This document shows positions 16,134 through 22,787 of a stretch of DNA of 34,562 bases, one piece after another; the stretch's first letter is position 1, and every line of letters begins with the position of its first letter. The stretch is taken from contig NZ_BOPG01000125.1 of the NCBI RefSeq assembly GCF_016863635.1, positions 1 through 34,562 of the forward strand, given 5' to 3'. A program made the translations under genes and the position numbers. This DNA is from Virgisporangium aurantiacum. Its GTDB lineage: Bacteria > Actinomycetota > Actinomycetes > Mycobacteriales > Micromonosporaceae. The notes under the pieces are model-generated. The model was not told where the DNA came from and ran no database searches. It worked only from the letters and a program-made list of their open reading frames with translations.

Positions 16134-17161
16134 TCATCGGCTACAGCCACTGGGGGTTCCTCGGCCCCGGCATCCACGACACCCCCGACGGCGGCCGAAG
16201 CCACCGCCGCGTCCTCATCGACGGCCTCCGCGAACGCGGACACGAAATCGTGTTCCTGCAAGCCGACCGCGACCTGACCGAAGCCGGCCACGACCTGAGC
16301 GGAACCTACCGGTGGAACGGCGGGCTTCCCGACGTCGACATGCTGTTCCTGGAGTGGCGCTGGCCCATTCCCGGCCGTAACACCACCCGATGCGTCAGCC
16401 CGGGTCACACCTGCGACCTGCACCGCCAGCAGCAACTCCTCGACCACTACACCGCGCACGGCGTCCCGACGCTGCTGTGGGACAAAGACCGCCAACTCGC
16501 GCCCGACGACCTGCTCCGCCACGTGCACAACGTCGTCGTCTGCGAGCCGGCCCTGTATCCGTCACCGGGCGCGGTGTCGCTGCTGTTCCCGGTCGCCGAC
16601 ACCGCTCTTCGGTGCGCCGACCCGCTCGCCCTCGCCAGCGCGCCGCGGGAGCTGCCGCTGCTCTACGTCGGCAACCAGTACGACCGCGACGACGCCTTCG
16701 ATCGCTACCTCGCCCCCGCCGCCCGTCACTATCCGCACATCATCGCCGGGAAGTGGCCCCACACCGAGCGGTGGCCCGACCTGAACTTCTGGGGCCGCAT
16801 CCCGTTCCCCGGAGTCGCGTCGCTGTACCGGCGTGCGGTGGCGACGGTCCTGCTGCTGCCGGACCGGTACGCCGAGGTCGGGCACATGACGCAGCGGCTG
16901 GTCGAGGCCGTCCTCGCCGGCTGCCTCCCACTGGCCCCAACCACCATCCGCGGCGCCGACCGGTTCACCCCACCCGAGCTTCACATCACCGACGGCGACG
17001 ACGCCGCAGACAGGATCGGAAGGCTAATGAACGCCACACCGGCGAGACGGGCCGAGCTGCTCGACGCGTGCCTGCAACGCCTGGACGCGTTCCGGCTGTC
17101 CCGGCAGCTCGATACGATCGAGCGCGTCATGGCCGACCTGAGCGCTCACCGGGTGGGCTGA
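16130..17161 (+). CDS. glycosyltransferase-like protein (GT-B, CgeB-like)
   Basis: 343 residues with no membrane segment. The N-terminal part has YSHWGFLGPGIHDTPDGGRS followed by LIDGLRERGHEIVFLQADRD, like the acceptor half of GT-B enzymes. The C-terminal part has LPLLYVGNQYDRDDAF, NFWGRIPFPG, SLYRRAVATVLLLPDRYAE and RLVEAVLAGCLPLAP, which match the nucleotide-sugar half of CgeB-like and DUF3880-type glycosyltransferases. The assignment is moderate because the family is divergent. It is coupled by ATGA to the carbamoyltransferase and by a one-base stop-start overlap to the next gene. It probably attaches a sugar to the pathway intermediate, consistent with the epimerase upstream. Confidence 0.7.
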   Translation: MIIGYSHWGFLGPGIHDTPDGGRSHRRVLIDGLRERGHEIVFLQADRDLTEAGHDLSGTYRWNGGLPDVDMLFLEWRWPIPGRNTTRCVSPGHTCDLHRQQQLLDHYTAHGVPTLLWDKDRQLAPDDLLRHVHNVVVCEPALYPSPGAVSLLFPVADTALRCADPLALASAPRELPLLYVGNQYDRDDAFDRYLAPAARHYPHIIAGKWPHTERWPDLNFWGRIPFPGVASLYRRAVATVLLLPDRYAEVGHMTQRLVEAVLAGCLPLAPTTIRGADRFTPPELHITDGDDAADRIGRLMNATPARRAELLDACLQRLDAFRLSRQLDTIERVMADLSAHRVG

Positions 17162-17727
17162 TGCCGGGCCCACATCCCACCACCCCGCCGGACCCGGGAC
17201 TACCGTCGGCGGGCATGGACAGGATCGCCATCATCGGCTGCGGCGGCTCCGGCAAGACCGTTCTCGCCCGCCACCTCGCCACCTCGCTCGGCCTCGGGGT
17301 CACCAACCTCGACGCGCTGTACTACGACGACGGTTGGAACCCCACCCCGATGGAGAAGTTCGCCGACCTCCAACGCGAACTCGTCGCCGCCGAACGCTGG
17401 GTCATCGAGGGCAACTACGCCTCCACCCTGCCCATCCGCCTGGCCCGCGCCGACACGGTGATCTTTCTTGATCTGCCCGCGCGGACCTGCCTGTGGGGCA
17501 TTGCCCAGCGGCGGTGGCGCTACCGGGGCGGCCAGCACACCGACGGTGTCTTCGACCGCATCACCTGGCCGTTCGTGAAGTACATCCTCGGATACCGGCG
17601 CAGCATGCGCCCACGCGTTGACGCCCTCATCGCCGAACACGGCCAGCACGCCACCTTCGTCCGGCTCACCAGCCGACGACAGGCGAACCGGTACCTGCAC
17701 CAGCTCGGCGCCGACGGCCCACCATGA
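17161..17727 (+). CDS. small P-loop kinase (adenylate-kinase/FlaR-like)
   Basis: 188 residues from ATG 17161; ATG 17215 (MDRIAIIGCGG) would remove an 18-residue Pro-rich lead. The Walker A motif is GCGGSGKT (26-33). It is followed by LDALYYDDGWNPTP, the VIEGNYAST substrate loop, VIFLDLPARTCLW (Walker B-like) and Arg-rich QRRWRYRGG. This layout matches proteins called DNA topology modulation protein or FlaR, a nucleoside-monophosphate-kinase-like family with poorly known substrates. In this operon it could phosphorylate a modified nucleotide. Its start overlaps the previous stop by one base and its stop overlaps the methyltransferase start as ATGA. Confidence 0.82.
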   Translation: MPGPHPTTPPDPGLPSAGMDRIAIIGCGGSGKTVLARHLATSLGLGVTNLDALYYDDGWNPTPMEKFADLQRELVAAERWVIEGNYASTLPIRLARADTVIFLDLPARTCLWGIAQRRWRYRGGQHTDGVFDRITWPFVKYILGYRRSMRPRVDALIAEHGQHATFVRLTSRRQANRYLHQLGADGPP

Positions 17728-18566
17728 CACGCAATCTGGAGCCAATCGCGGCCACGCCGTTCACCGACCGGGCGCTCGTCGCGGGCTCCCTGTACGCCGC
17801 ACCGGATCGGCTCGCGCAACGCACGACCGCGTTGCACCGTGCCAAGGTGAGCGGGGCGAACGCCACCGATACCATCGCCGCTCTCGCGGCGGACGCCGAC
17901 CCCGCACCCCAGATGATCATCGACGTCGGCTGCGGACGCGGCACCGCCACCGTCAGACTGGCCCGCCAATACCCGTCAGCGATCATCCTCGCGGTCGACC
18001 AGTCACCCGGGCTGCTGACCGTTGTCCGCGACCGGCTATCCGCCCAGCATCGCAGCACGGCCCTCATCGCCGCCGATTTCCATCACCTGCCGCTGCCCAC
18101 CGCCAGCGCGGACCTCGCCCTTGCGGGCTTCTGCCTCTACCACAGTCCACGACCCCGGCACGCGCTTGCCGAGATCGCCCGCTGCGTTCGCCCCGGCGGC
18201 TGGATCATCGCCACGACCAAGTCCGCTGACAGCTACCACGACATCGACGCCCTCATCGCCACCAGCGGCCTCGATCCTGGCGCAGACCAGCGACCTAGCC
18301 TGTATCAAACCTTCCACACCGGCAACGCCGAGGCCGTCGCGGCAGCTGCCGGGCTGACCGTGCAGCGGCGTGTAGACCAGCAACACATCTTCGAGTTCGC
18401 CGACCTCGATCACCTGGCCGCGTACGCGATCACCTGCCCGAAGTACCGTCTGCCCGCCAACCTGACCGACGCAACCTCGCTGGCGGCCGAGTTGCGACGC
18501 CGTGCACCGGACGCGGGGCCGACCACCGCGTCCACCGTCACCTATCTGATCGCGCAGCGCCCGTGA
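17724..18566 (+). CDS. class I SAM-dependent methyltransferase
   Basis: 280 residues. SAM-binding motif I is IIDVGCGRGTATVRLA (Asp67 to Gly73), with an acidic residue at the end of the second strand (AVDQS, Asp92), a motif II-like AADFHHLPLPTASADLALAG and RCVRPGGWIIATT. It belongs to the Methyltransf_11/25 group, usually cytoplasmic small-molecule methylases. The acceptor cannot be told. An ATGA overlap couples it to the kinase upstream, and a GTGA overlap to the phosphotransferase downstream. Its place in the operon suggests methylation of the sugar or base of the product. Confidence 0.9.
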   Translation: MTRNLEPIAATPFTDRALVAGSLYAAPDRLAQRTTALHRAKVSGANATDTIAALAADADPAPQMIIDVGCGRGTATVRLARQYPSAIILAVDQSPGLLTVVRDRLSAQHRSTALIAADFHHLPLPTASADLALAGFCLYHSPRPRHALAEIARCVRPGGWIIATTKSADSYHDIDALIATSGLDPGADQRPSLYQTFHTGNAEAVAAAAGLTVQRRVDQQHIFEFADLDHLAAYAITCPKYRLPANLTDATSLAAELRRRAPDAGPTTASTVTYLIAQRP

Positions 18567-19285
18567 TGCGGGCCGTGTACGTCAAGCACTACGCCGACCC
18601 TGCAAGGGCCCTCGCCGCCGGCACTCACCTGACCTGGCTGATCCAACTCGATAGCGGCGTACGCCTACCGGACCTGCACCGGGTGACGGCCAACCACCTG
18701 ATTCTGGAACACCTCGACGGGTGGCCTTTTCAACCGGCCGATCTGGAACACGCCGCTGCGCTCCTCGGCCGGCTGCACGGCACCGCCCACACCCGCGAGC
18801 TGCACGCCGCCCACCTCGGTCGGGACTACACCAGTTCCACCGGCCTGACCATCCGACGCTTTCCCGCCGGGCGCGAGCACGTCCTTTCCGACGCTGACCC
18901 TGACCTGGTCAACCTCCCGGCCGCGCTGTACAAGGACTGCAACCTCCGCAACGTCGTCATGACGGCCGGCGGTCCAGCGCTGGTCGACTTCGACGACCTC
19001 ACACTCGCACCCTTCGGATACGACCTGGCCAAACTCGTCGTCTCCACCGCGATGACCCACGGTCGGCTACCCGCCGACCAGATCAGCGCCGCGCTACACG
19101 CCTACAACGTCGACGTCGACGACATCGGCACCCGCGCCGCCGAATGCACAAGGCTCCAGCTCGCCCGGTATGCCGAGATCCACCATCGGCTCACCGCCCG
19201 ATACGTCGGCCGCAACGGCTACCAGCACCTATGGCCCACCGTCCGCCCCTGGCCCGCACCGAGCGCCGAACCGCGCTCCCGTTGA
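18563..19285 (+). CDS. APH-fold phosphotransferase, small divergent member
   Basis: 240 residues, shorter than typical aminoglycoside phosphotransferases because much of the N-lobe is reduced. The recognisable parts are LILEHLDGWPF, AALLGRLHGTAHT, the catalytic loop YKDCNLRN (Asp125, Asn130) and the metal site LVDFDD (Asp142). The usual His of the catalytic HGD motif is Lys124. The family transfers phosphate from ATP to small-molecule hydroxyls. GTG 18563 overlaps the stop as GTGA; ATG 18566 is an equal alternative. It could phosphorylate the product for protection or activation. A different kinase substrate such as choline or a sugar is possible. Confidence 0.8.
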   Translation: MMRAVYVKHYADPARALAAGTHLTWLIQLDSGVRLPDLHRVTANHLILEHLDGWPFQPADLEHAAALLGRLHGTAHTRELHAAHLGRDYTSSTGLTIRRFPAGREHVLSDADPDLVNLPAALYKDCNLRNVVMTAGGPALVDFDDLTLAPFGYDLAKLVVSTAMTHGRLPADQISAALHAYNVDVDDIGTRAAECTRLQLARYAEIHHRLTARYVGRNGYQHLWPTVRPWPAPSAEPRSR

Positions 19286-19296
19286 AGGAGCCCACC

Positions 19297-19950
19297 GTGG
19301 CCATCACCACCGAACTGGTCCTCGCCCGCCACGGCGAAGCCAACTGCAACACTGCCGGCATCGTCGGCGGCGAACGCGGTTGCACCGGCCTCAGCCCGAC
19401 CGGCAGCGCCCAGGTGGAGCGGCTGGCCGCCCGCCTCGCCCGCGAGCACCACGCGCGTCCGTTCGAGGCGTTCTATGGCACCCCACGCCGCCGCGTCCGC
19501 GAAACCATCGACATCATCAACGGCGTTCTACCGATCCCAGCCGTCGTCGTAGACGATCTTCGTGGTCCCGACCATGGCGACGCTGATGGCCGTCCCTGGC
19601 ACGAGATCAAGACCGCCTTCGCCGGACCACCCCAGCACAACCCCGACCGGCCCTATGCGTACGGCTCCGAGACCTGGAACCAGTATCTCGACCGGGCCAC
19701 CGCCGCACTGCGCACAATCCTCGACCGCCACTCGGGGCAGCGCGTTCTCGTCGCTGCGCACGGCGAGACCATTGAAGCCGCTCACGTCCTGCTTCTCCAG
19801 CTCCCAGCCGCCGTCCGACCTGGGCTCGGGTTCGTCGCCGAACATGCCTGCGTCACCCGCTGGCAGCAACACGTCAACCGCTTCAACCGCCGCGTCTGGA
19901 TGCTCGCCGCGCACAACGACACCAGCCACCTCACCGATCCCCAGCCGTGA
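19297..19950 (+). CDS. histidine phosphatase (phosphoglycerate mutase family)
   Basis: 217 residues. The catalytic motif LARHGEANCN gives the phospho-accepting His12, and VAAHGETIEAAHV gives the second active-site His155. GTPRRRVRETIDI supplies the arginine region. The family removes phosphate from sugars, nucleotides or other small molecules through a phosphohistidine. GTG 19297 is chosen because AAGGAG sits six bases upstream, partly over the stop of the previous gene; a longer in-frame reading would sit inside that gene. Together with the neighbouring APH-fold kinases, it suggests a phosphorylated intermediate that is later released. Confidence 0.9.
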   Translation: MAITTELVLARHGEANCNTAGIVGGERGCTGLSPTGSAQVERLAARLAREHHARPFEAFYGTPRRRVRETIDIINGVLPIPAVVVDDLRGPDHGDADGRPWHEIKTAFAGPPQHNPDRPYAYGSETWNQYLDRATAALRTILDRHSGQRVLVAAHGETIEAAHVLLLQLPAAVRPGLGFVAEHACVTRWQQHVNRFNRRVWMLAAHNDTSHLTDPQP

Positions 19951-20735
19951 CCGATCTCGCCGGGACACTCCTGGCCATCTGCCGCCGGCTGGGCGACGCC
20001 AATGCACAGCCCCTCGCCGTGCACCAAGGCCACAACGGCACAGTCGTCCTCCGCACCGCGACCGGGACCGGGGAGGTCATCGTCAAACTGCACCGCGGAC
20101 ACGAGCGCCACCGCCAAGAGGTCCACGCCTACCGGCACTGGACACCCGCGCTGCGAGGCCGAACTCCACGCCTGATCGCCAGCACGGAGAATCCGCCGGC
20201 CATCGTCATCACCGCGCTGCCAGGCCGCCCACTCGCCGAAGCCTGTCTGTCGCCGCAGCGGGAGGTCGAAGCGCACCGGCAAGCCGGGGAGTTGCTGCGG
20301 CAGCTTCATGCCGCTGGTCCGAGCCGGACCCAACCGGACATGACCACCTGGCTCGTCGAGCGCGGCGAGTACTGGCTCGCCTTGGGGCGAGCGATCATCC
20401 CAGCAAACCGTCAGGCCGAGATCCGAGCCCATCTGACCGCGCTGAGCGACCTTGGACCGATCCCGGCTGTTCCATGCCACCTCGACTACATGCCACGAAA
20501 CTTGCTCGCGGAACCGTCCGGCCAGGTCGCCGTGATCGACTTCGAGCACGCCCGCTACGACCTGGCCGCTCGCGATCTCGTGCGTCTGGCCACTCGCACA
20601 TGGCCGAGCCGACCTGACCTCGAACACGCCTTCCTGGTCGGATACGGCCCGTTGAGCGCACTCGACCGCCAGATCATCGAACATTGCTCGCACCTGGACG
20701 CCCTGACGCGGGACGTTCAGGGTGCTCAGGTTTAG
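19947..20735 (+). CDS. aminoglycoside-phosphotransferase-family kinase
   Basis: 262 residues, a complete APH fold: ATP lysine in VIVKLHRG (Lys47), IVITALPGRPLAEA hinge, AGELLRQLHAAG, the catalytic loop CHLDYMPRN (Asp180, Asn185) and the metal site VIDFEHA (Asp198). It starts with a GTGA overlap on the phosphatase gene and is the last gene of the operon. The substrate could be the pathway product or a sugar. Self-resistance by phosphorylation is known for this fold in antibiotic clusters, but nothing here proves it. The stop at 20735 is followed by an 850-base region without clear genes. Confidence 0.9.
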   Translation: MTDLAGTLLAICRRLGDANAQPLAVHQGHNGTVVLRTATGTGEVIVKLHRGHERHRQEVHAYRHWTPALRGRTPRLIASTENPPAIVITALPGRPLAEACLSPQREVEAHRQAGELLRQLHAAGPSRTQPDMTTWLVERGEYWLALGRAIIPANRQAEIRAHLTALSDLGPIPAVPCHLDYMPRNLLAEPSGQVAVIDFEHARYDLAARDLVRLATRTWPSRPDLEHAFLVGYGPLSALDRQIIEHCSHLDALTRDVQGAQV

Positions 20736-20778
20736 ATACGTCGCGGACGTCGATCAGCCGCGCGCGGTGAGTAGTCAT
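20731..20778 (-). pseudogene. possible first 16 codons of an ABC transporter ATPase
   Basis: ATG 20778 reads MTTHRARLIDVRDVSK, very like the opening of ABC ATP-binding subunits, but the Walker A and everything after are missing because the frame runs into the antisense of the phosphotransferase gene. It may be a relic left when the operon was inserted, or chance. Confidence 0.25.
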
Positions 20779-20841
20779 CGACTGCGCGCAAGATCGCGGG
20801 CTTGTCCTTCGACTCGGCGCCGTCGGGCGCCGACCGGACGA

Positions 20842-20943
20842 TCAAGACCCGGCTGCGGCGTCGATCCCGGCAAGTCCGAGAATCAGTACAACGACGCTCC
20901 ACGGTCCGCCGGCGAGAAGTCCGCCGAGAATATCGCGGCTCAC
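20842..20943 (-). CDS. possible small hydrophobic peptide
   Basis: 33 residues from GTG: VSRDILGGLLAGG, then a hydrophobic stretch VVVLILGLAG. AAGGA lies about 11 bases upstream. It is too short to assign and may be chance. Confidence 0.22.
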   Translation of the reverse strand: MSRDILGGLLAGGPWSVVVLILGLAGIDAAAGS

Positions 20944-21073
20944 GGTGATCTGATTCCTTCCATCCGTTCTGGTCGAACGTGCGCAGGGCTCAGCCTCGAC
21001 CAGTGCATGATGGCAAAACTGAGTCCGCGCCCGGAAGAACTCCGGTACCGCTGGCTCGATCTAGACCCAGGTT

Positions 21074-21105
21074 GACCCAGATGAACCTCCGGGGGTTCTC
21101 GGGTC
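21074..21105. terminator. imperfect hairpin, possible terminator
   Basis: Two nested pairs (GACCC with GGGTC, GAACC with GGTTC) are separated by a short internal loop. It is about 340 bases after the operon's last stop. There is no T-run. Confidence 0.3.
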
Positions 21106-21587
21106 TGCTGTGAGCCGCGGGCTTCATACCGTAGTCCCTCAAACAATCGGAGGCGGTATCGATACATGCTGTGCGCCACGGCGGAGGAGTCAGTCCACCG
21201 CGACGCCGCGCTGCACACAAGGAAATAGGCCTGTCACCTCCACCGCATCGGCCAGACGCGGGACGACCGACCGCGACGCCGCCCTCGTGTTCATGATGTC
21301 CTCGGACCTCGGACGCGGCGCGGCGCGGTAGCCTTCACCCGGGAAGAGGTGCGTCGCGGCCTCAAGCCCATACACCGCTGACGCATTGCGACATGTCAAG
21401 ATCAACCGCGATAGGCAGACGTGGATCGAGTCCCTGCGGTGCGCAGTGAATAGCTGGCCGGGAACCCCAATCGCGAACTGGTCTGAGCGTGAGATTCTTG
21501 GACCAAAGTCAGGGCAATATCGACGTGCTGGTTCCGGCTCCGTCGACGAACCACCAGTTCGAGGACGTTTTCGCAGGTCGCAAAGCC

Positions 21588-22190
21588 CCAGCGCGGGCGG
21601 CACGCCGTCCGCGAGGATCTCAACACCGCGATCGACTTGGTGATGTCCGACGCGCCGGAGGCCCAGCGCGGGCGGCACGCCGTCCGCGAGGATCTCAACC
21701 CGTTGGTGTCGTTCACGGTGACCGCGGCGCCGCCGGCCCAGCGCGGGCGGCACGCCGTCCGCGAGGATCTCAACTGGTCCTGCAGCTCGACGTCGCCGTT
21801 GGGGCCGCATCCCAGCGCGGGCGGCACGCCGTCCGCGAGGATCTCAACTCCTACCTGGACATGTACCTGGCCGACGTCGAGGCCCAGCGCGGGCGGCACG
21901 CCGTCCGCCAGCGCGGGCGGTGCGCCGTCCGCCAGCGCGGGCGGTGCGCCGTCCGCGAGGATCTCAACGTCGGGTTGCAGCAGGTGGCGGTGCTGCGGGC
22001 TACCGACCAGCGCGGGCGGTGCGCCGTCCGCGAGGATCTCAACACCACGCGGAAGTCGGAGACGACGACCCAGGCACGGCCAGCGCGGGCGGTACGCCGT
22101 CCGCGAGGATCTCAACTGGCACCGCCACGCGAACATGATGGACCCGCTGACCACCAGCGCGGGCGATGTGCCGTCCGCCAGGATCTCAGG
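21588..22190 (+). CRISPR. CRISPR array, eight repeats of about 37 bases
   Basis: Repeats begin CCAGCGCGGG and end GGATCTCAAC. Starts are 21588, 21663, 21738, 21812, 21884 (expanded), 22007, 22080 and 22154; the seven spacers are 35-38 bases. Near the middle of each repeat CGCGGGCGG pairs with CCGTCCGCG around a four-base loop, allowing one G-T pair. Early repeats are identical; later ones change mostly in the loop, and the last (22154-22190) is degenerate at both centre and 3' end. That places the leader on the left and transcription on the plus strand, the same as cas3. The exact repeat edge is 36-37 bases because the base before CAGC is nearly always C. Confidence 0.93.
21884..21931 (+). 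repeat. two 24-base partial CRISPR repeats in tandem
   Basis: The first 24 bases of the repeat occur at 21884-21907 and 21908-21931, directly followed by a full repeat at 21932-21968, with no spacer between them. The first partial copy has the early CAC loop and the second has TGC like the full copy, so this looks like unequal recombination or slippage between adjacent repeat variants. Confidence 0.85.
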
Positions 22191-22787
22191 ATGATTACGC
22201 CGAGAATGTAGGTAATGCGCTTTCGAGATGCGCTGGTCGACCGCTTCGGTGCGTCCTGCGTCGCATGCGTAGTGATCCGGGCGCCGGGCGGACGTTATCT
22301 GACCTCCTGCGGATCATCTCCACTCACCTGCATTGGAATGAGTGTCCTCACCGCGATTCGTCCGCAAGGAAGTAATCACAGCTTCGAGCGGCTCGTGTCA
22401 GTAATGTTCTTCTGATTCACTCTTCTGGGCCTAGACATCGTGAATCCCGCCGTTAGGCTGGCTGTCGGCATCTCTCGCCGACGGCAGGGCCATTCATCGA
22501 ATCGACGGGCTCTGGGGATCGCAACACGATGTATGGACCAGATGGGGATTCCGCGACGAGTCCGGCGTTCGGCCCGCGATGACAAGCCGGGCTAGAACTA
22601 TTGGCAGCATCGATCCTCCGACGTGAGAGGAACCCGACCGGACTACGTCGATGCTATTGCTGGTCTGCTGTTCCGTGATTCGCACCTCGATCGTCTGCCT
22701 TCGGTGTGGATCTATTGGCGCGGCGGCTTGGAGTTCTTGTCGTACCTCGGTGGTTGACTCTGCTCGGTTCCGGTCGATGGAGGGCGA
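22191..22787. other. 600-base region between array and cas3
   Basis: No supported gene. Base composition is less GC-rich than the surroundings, for example around 22400-22440. It probably contains the cas3 promoter; the usual place for cas genes is empty on both strands. Long minus-strand frames here are shadows. Confidence 0.45.

Larger units (their letters stand above)
20736..21587. other. 850-base intergenic region before the CRISPR array
   Basis: No convincing full gene on either strand. It holds a possible ABC-ATPase start fragment at its left edge, a 33-codon frame with a hydrophobic tail, a broken hairpin at 21074-21105, and, at its right end, what may be the array leader. The last 100 bases are not AT-rich. 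Confidence 0.5.

Noticed and set aside
16390..17160. Extension of the P-loop kinase into the glycosyltransferase-like gene
   Set aside because: The upstream part is Arg/Pro-rich shadow translation; the ATG at 17161 overlaps the previous stop as in the rest of the operon.
21489..22211. Long open frames crossing the CRISPR array on both strands that encode a tandem repeat protein
   Set aside because: The 36-38-base repeats and spacers show the exact repeat-spacer pattern of an array beside cas3, and the frames arise because the GC-rich repeat lacks stops.
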